DNA of 5,562 nt from contig DAHWGZ010000120.1 of the NCBI GenBank assembly GCA_027335965.1, positions 1 through 5,562 of the forward strand, read 5' to 3'. This document shows, in pieces, positions 1 to 5,562 of the stretch. The notes below the pieces were generated by a model. That model saw only the letters and a list, made by a program, of their open reading frames with translations, did no database searches and was not told where the DNA came from. Made by a program: the position numbers and the translations under genes. The stretch comes from Acidiferrobacter sp. (lineage in GTDB: Bacteria > Pseudomonadota > Gammaproteobacteria > Acidiferrobacterales > Acidiferrobacteraceae). Position 1 is the stretch's first letter, and each line of letters opens with the position of its first letter.

Positions 1-449
1 TCATGGCGACCGGGGTGGTGGCCGCCAATGTCATAGGCCAGTGGCTGCTGGCGGCGGGCGAGGCGCTGCTCGCCCGCATCCCCTTGGTGCGGTCCCTGTA
101 TTCCGGCGTGAAGCAGTTGCTGGAATCGCTCATGTCCGGGACCGGGAACTCGTTTCGCACGGTCGTCCTCATCCCCTATCCGCACCCCGGGAGCTGGACG
201 CTCGCGTTTCTGACCGGCGACGGTCTGCCTGAGGCCGCCGCCCTGCTGGGCACCGACCTCGTAAGCGTGTTCGTGCCGGCGACCCCCAATCCGACCTCGG
301 GCTTCTTTCTCATGGTGCCGAGAAAGGACATAGTGGAGTTGCGCATGAGCGTCGACGAGGGCTTGCGCATGATCCTGTCCATGGGTATGGTCGCTCCCGG
401 CCTTGCGAGGAAGGGCGCCGCCCCGGCGTCCAAGCGGGCGACGGCCTAG
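1..449 (+). CDS. DUF502 family membrane protein, C-terminal part (5' truncated)
   Basis: The gene runs in from the left edge. The first complete codon is at position 3, and the ATG there is probably an internal methionine rather than the start. The 148 visible residues match the soluble part of DUF502 proteins: an IPLVRSLYSGVKQ segment (residues 26-38), the family signature VFVPATPNPTSGFFLMVPR (89-107), and the closing helix with MSVDEGLRMILSMGMV (115-130). DUF502 proteins are normally a little over 200 residues with two N-terminal membrane helices; these are missing here except perhaps the end of the second (about residues 3-17). The short basic, Ala-rich tail (133-148) is not conserved. The molecular function of the family is not established. 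The stop lies 7 bases before aspS and overlaps its ribosome binding site, so the two genes are probably co-transcribed. Family assignment is firm; function is unknown. Confidence 0.9.
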   Translation, partial: MATGVVAANVIGQWLLAAGEALLARIPLVRSLYSGVKQLLESLMSGTGNSFRTVVLIPYPHPGSWTLAFLTGDGLPEAAALLGTDLVSVFVPATPNPTSGFFLMVPRKDIVELRMSVDEGLRMILSMGMVAPGLARKGAAPASKRATA

Positions 450-451
450 GG
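447..451 (+). promoter_or_regulatory. Ribosome binding site of aspS
   Basis: TAGGG, which includes the DUF502 stop codon, ends 5 bases before the ATG at 457. It supports that ATG over the in-frame ATG at 403, which lies deep inside the DUF502 gene. Confidence 0.55.
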
Positions 452-456
452 TCCCT

Positions 457-2226
457 ATGCGTACACATTTGAGTCGAGAATTGCCCGCGCTCGAAGCCGG
501 CGCGGCGGTGGTGGTCTGTGGCTGGGCGCAACGCCGGCGCGATCATGGCGGCATCCTGTTCGTGGATCTTCGTGACCGCGGGGGGCTCGTCCAGGTGGTC
601 TTTGATCCCGCCCGCCCGGAGGTGTTCGCGCGCGCCGAGGAGTTGCGCAGCGAATACGTGCTCGAGGTCAGCGGGGTCCTGCGCCGGCGTCCGGCGGGGA
701 CCGAGAATCCGGCGTTGCCCACCGGCGCCTTCGAAATCGACGCCACGGGGCTTGTGATCCTCAATGCCGCCGATACCCTGCCGTTTCCGCTGGATGAGCC
801 CGACATTGGCGAGGCGGTGCGCCTCAAGTACCGCTACCTCGACCTGCGACGCGAGGTCATGCGCGATAATTTTCATTTGCGCCATCGCCTGATTCGCACC
901 GCGCGCCGCTATCTCGAGGATCACGACTTCCTCGAGATCGAGACCCCCATGTTGACGCGCTCGACTCCGGAGGGCGCGCGCGATTATCTCGTGCCGAGCC
1001 GTACCCATCCGGGGCATTTTTTCGCGCTGCCGCAGTCGCCGCAGCTCTTCAAGCAGATACTGATGGTGGCGGGCTTCGAACGCTACTATCAGGTGACGCG
1101 GTGTTTCCGTGACGAGGACCTGCGTGCCGACCGCCAGCCGGAGTTTACGCAGCTTGATATCGAGACCTCGTTTCTCGATGAGCAGGCCATCCTCGATCTC
1201 ATGGAAGGGCTTGTCAAGGCGGTGTTTCGCGAGACCATCGGGGTGGATATCCCAACGCCCCTGCCGCGGCTTACGTTTGATGAGGCGCAGCGGCGTTTTG
1301 GCAGCGACAAGCCGGATCTTCGCAATCCTCTTGAGTTCGTCGAAATTTCCGACCTCGTGCGCGAGGTCGAATTCAAGGTGTTTGCGGCAGCCGCCCAGGA
1401 TCCCAAGGCGCGGGTCGTGGCCATGCGAGTGCCTGGTGGGGCGGAGCTGTCACGCAAGGCGTTGGACGACTATGCGGCATTCGTGGCGGGACACGGCGCC
1501 AAGGGGCTTGCCTATATCAAGGTGAATGACCCGGACTCAGAGAGCGGTCTGCAGTCGCCGATCCTGAAATTCCTGGGTGCTGCGGTGGTGCGCGAGATCC
1601 TGACGCGCGCAAAGGCGCAGGCGGGCGACCTGTTGTTCTTCGGGGCTGATCGGGCGCGCGTCGTGAATGAGGCGATGGGCGCGTTGCGCCTGCGCGTCGG
1701 GTCCGATCGCGGGCTGGTGGCGGAGGGCTGGCAGCTTTTGTGGGTGGTGGACTTCCCCCTGCTTGAATACGATGAGGAGCACAGGCGCTTTCAGGCCACG
1801 CATCATCCATTCACCGCCCCGCGGTCCGATGACATCGACTATCTCTTGACCGATCCGGGGCGGGTACGCGCGCGCGCCTATGATCTGGTGCTAAACGGCA
1901 CCGAGGTGGGTGGTGGGTCGATCCGTATTCACGAGTCCAGGCTCCAGGAGCAGGTCTTTGGGGTGCTGGGGATCGATGCGGCGACCGCGCGCGAGAAATT
2001 CGGGTTCCTGCTCGATGCCTTGCGCTTCGGCGCGCCCCCTCACGGCGGGCTTGCGTTCGGGGTCGATCGCCTGTGTGCGCTGCTGGCGGGCGTCGAGTCG
2101 ATCCGCGATGTCATTGCCTTCCCAAAGACCCAGAAGGCGACCTGCCCCCTGACCGAGGCCCCATCAACGGTTTCCGCCCAGCAACTTGCGGACTTGGCGC
2201 TTGTAAGTACGGCCCCCCGGGTCTGA
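457..2226 (+). CDS. aspS: Aspartyl-tRNA synthetase (class IIb), probably non-discriminating
   Basis: This cytoplasmic enzyme charges tRNA-Asp with aspartate using ATP. The product is 589 residues, the usual size for bacterial AspRS (E. coli about 590). The ATG at 457 is chosen because the protein then begins MRTH, like other AspRS, and has a Shine-Dalgarno match; an in-frame ATG at 403 would add 18 atypical residues. Domains in order: OB-fold anticodon-binding domain (about 1-105); class II core with motif 1 ending at P164, QSPQLFKQ (193-200), motif 2 with R218, D219 and E220 in FRDEDLRADRQPEFTQ (217-232), and motif 3 GLAFGVDR ending at R538; and the bacterial GAD insertion domain (about 295-415). 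All these core residues are present. The anticodon domain has His30 in RRRDHGG and Gly81 in RPAGTENP, as in Pseudomonas-type enzymes that also charge tRNA-Asn, whereas E. coli has Leu at the first site. Identity is certain; the specificity is inference. Confidence 0.98.
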   Translation: MRTHLSRELPALEAGAAVVVCGWAQRRRDHGGILFVDLRDRGGLVQVVFDPARPEVFARAEELRSEYVLEVSGVLRRRPAGTENPALPTGAFEIDATGLVILNAADTLPFPLDEPDIGEAVRLKYRYLDLRREVMRDNFHLRHRLIRTARRYLEDHDFLEIETPMLTRSTPEGARDYLVPSRTHPGHFFALPQSPQLFKQILMVAGFERYYQVTRCFRDEDLRADRQPEFTQLDIETSFLDEQAILDLMEGLVKAVFRETIGVDIPTPLPRLTFDEAQRRFGSDKPDLRNPLEFVEISDLVREVEFKVFAAAAQDPKARVVAMRVPGGAELSRKALDDYAAFVAGHGAKGLAYIKVNDPDSESGLQSPILKFLGAAVVREILTRAKAQAGDLLFFGADRARVVNEAMGALRLRVGSDRGLVAEGWQLLWVVDFPLLEYDEEHRRFQATHHPFTAPRSDDIDYLLTDPGRVRARAYDLVLNGTEVGGGSIRIHESRLQEQVFGVLGIDAATAREKFGFLLDALRFGAPPHGGLAFGVDRLCALLAGVESIRDVIAFPKTQKATCPLTEAPSTVSAQQLADLALVSTAPRV

Positions 2227-2228
2227 TC

Positions 2229-2699
2229 ATGGCCGTCGGTGGGCCATCGTCTTTCAAACGGCCGGAATCGGTCCTGGTGGTGATCTTTACCACCAAGGGC
2301 GAGGTGTTGGTGTTGCGCCGGGCCGACCATGCCGAGTTCTGGCAGTCGGTGACCGGCAGCCTTGAATGGCGCGAGGATGACCGGTTCGTGACCGCCCGCC
2401 GGGAGCTCTTTGAGGAGACCGGTATCGCGGCTGAGCTCGGCTGGCGCGATTGGGAGGTGAGTCACCGCTATGAGATCTTCCCGCAATGGCGGCACCGCTA
2501 TCGTCCCGGTACCATGCATAATACCGAACACGTCTTTTCCCTGGAGCTACCCGATCGCGTGCCGGTCGCGCTTCAGCCTAGCGAGCATGTGGCATACGAA
2601 TGGCTCGCGTGGCCGGCGGCCGTGGCACGAGTGACCTCGGCGAGCAACCGCTGGGCACTGGAGGTCCTGGGCCGTGAGCGGGGATTCCTGTCCTTGTAA
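2229..2699 (+). CDS. nudB: Nudix hydrolase NudB, dihydroneopterin triphosphate pyrophosphatase
   Basis: The 156-residue product resembles E. coli NudB (about 150) along its length: KRPESVLVVIF near the N-terminus, FWQSVTGSLE, the RHRY.PG..NTE segment, and EHVAYEWL..PAA near the C-terminus. In E. coli the enzyme removes pyrophosphate from dihydroneopterin triphosphate, an early step of folate synthesis, and can also hydrolyse nucleoside triphosphates. The Nudix box spans residues 43-66 and keeps the metal-binding RELFEETGI (58-66), but it is one residue longer than the standard 23 between Glu49 and the REL helix. The ATG at 2229 is chosen because it follows the aspS stop by 2 bases and matches homologue length. 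No good Shine-Dalgarno sequence precedes it, so translation probably depends on ribosomes finishing aspS. The reading frame is open further upstream, but only as an overlap with conserved aspS sequence. Confidence 0.93.
   Translation: MAVGGPSSFKRPESVLVVIFTTKGEVLVLRRADHAEFWQSVTGSLEWREDDRFVTARRELFEETGIAAELGWRDWEVSHRYEIFPQWRHRYRPGTMHNTEHVFSLELPDRVPVALQPSEHVAYEWLAWPAAVARVTSASNRWALEVLGRERGFLSL
2660..2664 (+). promoter_or_regulatory. Ribosome binding site inside nudB for the hydrolase gene
   Basis: GGAGG lies 9 bases before the GTG at 2674, within the last codons of nudB. It favours that GTG over the next in-frame GTG at 2707, which has no such sequence before it. Confidence 0.6.
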
Positions 2700-3300
2700 C
2701 GAGCCAGTGGTTCTGGTGCCCGGTTTGTGGTTTGGCCGGCCAGCGCTCTGGTTGCTGGCGTGGCGGTTGCGGCGCCTTGGTCTGCGGGCAATCCTCTACC
2801 GGTATGATGCGCGCGCGGCGGCGTTGCCGGCGGCGCGCGAGGCGTTGGCGCGTCTCATGGTTTCAAGCGGTGCCCGCCATGTCGTCGGCTACAGCCTCGG
2901 GGGCATCGTAGTGGCGGATTTTTGCCGGTATCATCCGCGGGCCTATGAGCGGGCCGTGGTTTTGGGTACGCCTTTTCGCGGGAGCCGGGCGGCGCGTCGG
3001 CTCTACCGGTGCCCGGCCTTGCGCGGGCTCTTTGGGGTCGCGGCTCCGGTCCTGATCCGTGGCCTGCGGCCCGGCGCGATACCTCGGCTCGGCGTGGTGA
3101 CCGGCGTCAAGCCGCGCGGTTTGGCCGGGTGTTTATTGGCGGGAGGGGCGCACGACGGCGTCCTTAGGGCATGCGAGACCCGTTTACGGAGCGCACGCGA
3201 TGCGGTAGCGTTGCCGCTATCCCATGCGGGCCTCGTCATGGGTCGTTTGGGCGCGCGCGCCATCTGGAACTATCTCGTGCGCGGGCGTTTTGGGGATTGA
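2674..3300 (+). CDS. Small alpha/beta hydrolase (lipase/esterase-like), function unknown
   Basis: The 208-residue protein has the order of elements of an alpha/beta hydrolase. A first strand ends in VLVPGLW (13-19), which would supply the oxyanion hole. The nucleophile elbow GYSLGG (72-77) carries Ser74. LGTPFRGSRAARRL (97-110) follows the next strand. A GAHDGVL segment (158-164) offers Asp161 as the acid, and LSHAGL (182-187) offers His184, giving a plausible Ser-Asp-His triad. No signal peptide or membrane helix is evident, so it is probably cytoplasmic. Similar small hydrolases with PGLW, GHSLGG, NDGVV and SH.G motifs occur in other proteobacteria, usually without a known substrate. The GTG start at 2674 overlaps nudB by 26 bases and has a good ribosome binding site; a GTG at 2707 would remove 11 residues but keep all motifs. 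The gene is absent between nudB and yebC in E. coli. Fold and catalytic type are well supported; the substrate cannot be predicted. Confidence 0.85.
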   Translation: MSGDSCPCNEPVVLVPGLWFGRPALWLLAWRLRRLGLRAILYRYDARAAALPAAREALARLMVSSGARHVVGYSLGGIVVADFCRYHPRAYERAVVLGTPFRGSRAARRLYRCPALRGLFGVAAPVLIRGLRPGAIPRLGVVTGVKPRGLAGCLLAGGAHDGVLRACETRLRSARDAVALPLSHAGLVMGRLGARAIWNYLVRGRFGD

Positions 3301-3312
3301 GGGGATAAGTGT

Positions 3313-4044
3313 ATGGCCGGGCATAGCAAATGGGCCAATATTCGGTTTCGTAAGGGTGTTCAGGACGCCAAGCGCGGCAAGGTCTTCACGAAGTTGATCC
3401 GCGAGATCACGATTGCCGCGCGCGTGGGGGGTGGTGATGTATCCCATAACCCGCGGCTGCGGCTTGCGATCGATCGGGCGTTGGGGCAAAACATGCCCAA
3501 GGACAATATCGAACGGGCCATAAAGCGCGGTACGGGCGAGCTCGAAGGTGCCCATTACGAGGAGATCCAGTACGAGGGTTATGGGCCAGCAGGCGCCGCG
3601 GTGCTGGTAGCGTGCACTACGGACAACCGCAATCGCACCGCGGGCGAAGTGCGGCACGCATTCAGCAAGCATGGTGGGAACCTCGGGACGGAGGGGTCGG
3701 TCGCCTACCTGTTCGAGAAGCGCGGCGTGCTGATGTTTCCGGATGGCGACGAGGAGGCCTTGCTGGAGGCCGCGCTGGACGTCGGCGCAGACGACATCGC
3801 AACGGTGCCGGGCGAGGGGATCGAGGTCCTGACCGCGCCCGACAAGGTGATGGGCGTCCGCGAAGGGCTCGTGCAGCGTGGTTTCACGCCGTCTTCGGCG
3901 GAAACCGTGATTCGGCCGCTGACGGACGTAGCGCTGGCCGGCGAGGATGCGGAGCGGGTGATGAAGCTTCTGGAGGCGTTGGAGGACCTCGATGACGTCC
4001 AGATGGTCTATACGAACGCCGCCTTCATGGAGGAATCGGCTTAG
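3313..4044 (+). CDS. yebC: YebC/TACO1 family protein
   Basis: The 243-residue product matches E. coli YebC (about 246) from [14 protein letters not shown] at the N-terminus through [14 protein letters not shown] (19-32), YEGYGP (87-92), DNRNRT (104-109), FSKHGGNLG (117-125) and the C-terminal [13 protein letters not shown] (223-235). The family was long labelled a transcriptional regulator (PmpR in Pseudomonas aeruginosa). Later work on bacterial members and mitochondrial TACO1 points to a role on the ribosome in easing translation of difficult sequences such as proline runs. Both views are family knowledge; this sequence alone cannot decide. The ATG at 3313 follows GAGGGG (3299-3304, overlapping the hydrolase stop) by 8 bases and gives the conserved N-terminus. 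It sits directly before ruvC, as in many gammaproteobacteria. The protein ends soon after the conserved VYTN segment, slightly shorter than E. coli. Confidence 0.97.
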   Translation: MAGHSKWANIRFRKGVQDAKRGKVFTKLIREITIAARVGGGDVSHNPRLRLAIDRALGQNMPKDNIERAIKRGTGELEGAHYEEIQYEGYGPAGAAVLVACTTDNRNRTAGEVRHAFSKHGGNLGTEGSVAYLFEKRGVLMFPDGDEEALLEAALDVGADDIATVPGEGIEVLTAPDKVMGVREGLVQRGFTPSSAETVIRPLTDVALAGEDAERVMKLLEALEDLDDVQMVYTNAAFMEESA

Positions 4045-4050
4045 GGGAGG
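4045..4050 (+). promoter_or_regulatory. Ribosome binding site of ruvC
   Basis: GGGAGG directly follows the yebC stop and ends 6 bases before the ATG at 4057. The adjacent GTG at 4054 is only 3 bases away, which is too close, so the ATG is preferred. Confidence 0.6.
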
Positions 4051-4056
4051 CGCGTG

Positions 4057-4554
4057 ATGCGCGTCTTGGGCGTGGACCCGGGGTCGCGGCGCACGGGGTT
4101 TGGTGTTGTCGATGATCAAGGGGGGCGGCCGGCCTATGTGGCCTGCGGCGTGGTGGTCACGATATCCGGGACCATGGCCGAACGCCTGCACCGGATCTTT
4201 GCCGGGCTCGGCGAGGTGGTCGAACGCTACCGGCCGGATGTATGCGCGGTGGAGAGGGTATTTTTTGCCCGTAATCCCGATAGCGCCTTGAAGCTCGGCC
4301 AGGCGCGCGGGGCGGCGTTGGCCGCCCTCGCCGGCGCCGGCCTCGATGTCCACGAGTACACGGCCCTGCAGATCAAGAAGGCCACGGTGGGGGTAGGTCA
4401 TGCCGATAAGGGCCAGGTGCAGCACATGATGCGCGCTTTATTGGGGTTGTCGGCGCGGCCCTCGGCGGATGCCGCCGACGCCCTGGCCTGCGCCCTCTGC
4501 CATCTGCATGAGAGCCAAGGTCTCCTGTCGCGGGCCCGGGCGATATCCTCATGA
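4057..4554 (+). CDS. ruvC: Crossover junction endodeoxyribonuclease RuvC
   Basis: RuvC is the dimeric, magnesium-dependent nuclease that cuts Holliday junctions symmetrically after RuvAB has moved them. The 165-residue product has all four catalytic acids of the RNase H-like fold at the same numbers as in E. coli: Asp7 in [12 protein letters not shown], Glu66 in AVERVFF, and Asp138 and Asp141 in ADAADAL. Phe69, important for junction binding in E. coli, is also kept, as is the block [13 protein letters not shown] (73-85). E. coli RuvC is 173 residues; the difference is a shorter C-terminal tail, which is variable in the family. The start is a GTG-ATG pair at 4054 and 4057; the ATG has better spacing to the ribosome binding site and gives the standard [10 protein letters not shown]-terminus. 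The gene follows yebC by 12 bases, and its stop overlaps the ruvA start in ATGA. Confidence 0.97.
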   Translation: MRVLGVDPGSRRTGFGVVDDQGGRPAYVACGVVVTISGTMAERLHRIFAGLGEVVERYRPDVCAVERVFFARNPDSALKLGQARGAALAALAGAGLDVHEYTALQIKKATVGVGHADKGQVQHMMRALLGLSARPSADAADALACALCHLHESQGLLSRARAISS

Positions 4555-5120
4555 TCGGTCGACTGCGCGGCGTGGTGATCGAGCGTAGCCCCCCGCAAGT
4601 GCTTTTCGAGGTCCAGGGGGTAGCCTACGAGGTGGATCTTCCGCTCTCGACCTTCGGTGAATTGCCAGCGGTCGGGGAGGTGGTCTTGTATACACACCTC
4701 GTGGTTCGCGAGGATGCGCATCTCCTGTATGGATTCCTCACGGCCGAACGTCGTGCCTGGTTCCGGCTGCTCCTGAAGGTCAATGGTGTCGGTCCGCGCG
4801 TGGCCCTGGCGCTGTTGTCGGGACTTACCGACGAGGAGTTGGGGGCGTGCGTGCACGATGGGAATGTGACGCGGCTCACGCGCGTGCCGGGGATCGGCCG
4901 CAAGACCGCCGAGCGCCTGCTCGTGGAACTGAGCGGAAAGGTGCCGTCCGGCGGACGAACGGTGACAAGTCGCCGCGATGAGGCGGTCGGTGCGCTGCAG
5001 ACACTCGGTTACAATGAGCGCGAGGCACAGGCCGCCGTGGAGCGGGCGGAGAAGGCCGCGGGGCCGGCGGCTTCTGGCGAGACACTGATCCGCGAGGCGC
5101 TCAGGGGAATGGTGCGATGA
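4551..5120 (+). CDS. ruvA: Holliday junction branch migration protein RuvA
   Basis: RuvA tetramers bind the four-way junction and hold the RuvB motors. The 189-residue product has the N-terminal OB-fold domain beginning MIGRLRG (1-7), the acidic pin residues Glu54 and Asp55 within [12 protein letters not shown] (51-62), two helix-hairpin-helix DNA-binding motifs starting [12 protein letters not shown] (78-89) and [12 protein letters not shown] (113-124), and the small C-terminal domain III that contacts RuvB (about 143-189, with [11 protein letters not shown] and [10 protein letters not shown]). It is 14 residues shorter than E. coli RuvA (203), mainly because the flexible linker before domain III (about 130-142) is short. 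The ATG at 4551 overlaps the ruvC stop by 4 bases and has no strong ribosome binding site, so translation is probably coupled to ruvC. No LexA-type SOS box is visible in the preceding 100 bases. Confidence 0.97.
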   Translation: MIGRLRGVVIERSPPQVLFEVQGVAYEVDLPLSTFGELPAVGEVVLYTHLVVREDAHLLYGFLTAERRAWFRLLLKVNGVGPRVALALLSGLTDEELGACVHDGNVTRLTRVPGIGRKTAERLLVELSGKVPSGGRTVTSRRDEAVGALQTLGYNEREAQAAVERAEKAAGPAASGETLIREALRGMVR

Positions 5121-5562
5121 TCGAAACCGAAAGACTGGTCTCGCTCGATGGGTCTACGCAGGAGCGCGCCCAGGAAGTCCGCCTGCGCCCGCAACGGCTT
5201 GCCGATTACATAGGCCAGTCGCGTCTTCGGGAAAAGCTCGAGATCTTCCTGGCGGCGGCCCGCGCCCGCCAGGAGTCGTTGGATCACGTCCTGCTCTTTG
5301 GTCCGCCGGGGCTTGGCAAGACCACTCTCGCGCACATCATTGCCTCGGAGATGGGGGCTTCTCTGCGCCAGACTTCGGGTCCAGTGTTGGAGCGGGCCGG
5401 CGATCTGGCCGCCTTGCTGACCAATCTGAAGGCCCACGATGTCTTGTTCATCGATGAAATCCATCGCTTGAGCCCGGTGGTCGAGGAGGTGCTCTATCCG
5501 GCCATGGAGGATTTCGAGATCGATATCCTGATCGGCGAGGGCCCGGCGGCGCGCTCCATCAA
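5117..5562 (+). CDS. ruvB: Holliday junction branch migration ATPase RuvB, N-terminal part (3' truncated)
   Basis: RuvB is the AAA+ hexameric motor that, with RuvA, drives branch migration of Holliday junctions. The window holds 148 complete codons of a protein normally about 335-350 residues long; the rest lies beyond the right edge and the frame is still open. It begins MIETERLVS, close to the E. coli N-terminus. Visible elements are the [13 protein letters not shown] segment (22-34), Walker [10 protein letters not shown] (62-70, Lys68), [19 protein letters not shown] (86-104), Walker [12 protein letters not shown] (110-120, Asp113 and Glu114), and the RuvB-typical block [20 protein letters not shown] (123-142). 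The ATG at 5117 overlaps the ruvA stop by 4 bases, and AGGGG at 5103-5107 lies 9 bases upstream. The arrangement ensures joint synthesis of the three Ruv proteins. Sensor motifs, the arginine finger and the winged-helix domain are outside the window. Confidence 0.97.
   Translation, partial: MIETERLVSLDGSTQERAQEVRLRPQRLADYIGQSRLREKLEIFLAAARARQESLDHVLLFGPPGLGKTTLAHIIASEMGASLRQTSGPVLERAGDLAALLTNLKAHDVLFIDEIHRLSPVVEEVLYPAMEDFEIDILIGEGPAARSI

Noticed and set aside
403..456. Possible upstream start of aspS at ATG 403.
   Set aside because: It would add 18 Arg/Pro-rich residues unlike any AspRS N-terminus and overlap the DUF502 gene; the ATG at 457 has a ribosome binding site and the standard MRTH start.
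310..1017. A 235-codon open frame on the - strand opposite the end of the DUF502 gene and the start of aspS.
   Set aside because: Both + strand genes here match known families; the antisense product resembles nothing and spans the gene junction, as expected of a shadow frame.
2073..2228. Possible 52-residue N-terminal extension of nudB.
   Set aside because: The extra stretch is only the other frame of the conserved end of aspS; homologue length and the stop-start spacing support ATG 2229.
2275..2295. A perfect 7-base inverted repeat (TGGTGGT / ACCACCA) with a 7-base loop early in nudB.
   Set aside because: It coincides with Val and Thr codons of the conserved first strand, has no U-run, and an inverted repeat of this size is expected by chance in a window this long; a regulatory role is not supported.
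2040..2531. A 163-codon open frame on the - strand opposite the aspS end and nudB.
   Set aside because: It is antisense to the AspRS motif 3 region and the Nudix box, with no recognisable motif of its own.
3217..4425. A 402-codon open frame on the - strand opposite yebC and ruvC.
   Set aside because: It lies antisense to two clearly conserved genes, its translation is rich in Arg, His and Pro without any recognisable domain, and long antisense frames are expected in GC-rich coding DNA.
4686..4740. AT-richer bits such as TTGTATACACAC and CTGTATGG in ruvA, considered as an SOS box or promoter.
   Set aside because: Neither forms the CTG-N10-CAG palindrome nor a matched -35/-10 pair, and both fall within the conserved RuvA coding sequence.

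Overview
The window is a compact, GC-rich stretch of bacterial chromosome with every gene on the + strand and almost no non-coding DNA. The order is DUF502 membrane protein, aspS, nudB, an alpha/beta hydrolase, yebC, ruvC, ruvA, ruvB. The aspS, (nudB), yebC, ruvC, ruvA, ruvB core and the close similarity of these proteins to Escherichia coli and Pseudomonas sequences point to a gammaproteobacterium. The high G/C content at third codon positions would suit a Pseudomonas-like, Chromatiales-like or acidophilic sulfur-oxidiser lineage, but the genus cannot be fixed by eye.

Layout: (1) positions 1-449 hold the 3' part of a DUF502 gene whose membrane-spanning N-terminus lies upstream of the window. 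(2) 457-2226 is a full-length bacterial-type aspartyl-tRNA synthetase. (3) 2229-2699 is the Nudix hydrolase NudB, linked to folate synthesis. (4) 2674-3300 is a small alpha/beta hydrolase that starts inside nudB from a GTG codon. (5) 3313-4044 is the YebC/TACO1-family protein. (6) 4057-4554, 4551-5120 and 5117-5562 are RuvC, RuvA and the N-terminal part of RuvB, which together process Holliday junctions.

Genes are separated by at most 12 bases or overlap by 4 to 26 bases. I see no room for terminators or separate intergenic promoters, so the window looks like one transcription unit whose promoter lies upstream. The unit mixes translation (AspRS, YebC), folate metabolism (NudB) and recombination (RuvABC). 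The hydrolase is the only member whose role cannot be predicted.

This is mostly an ordinary housekeeping region and I found no new multi-gene system. The points worth a second look are the anticodon-binding residues of AspRS that suggest a relaxed, non-discriminating enzyme, the hydrolase embedded between nudB and yebC, a one-residue insertion in the Nudix box, and the absence of an SOS box in front of ruvA.
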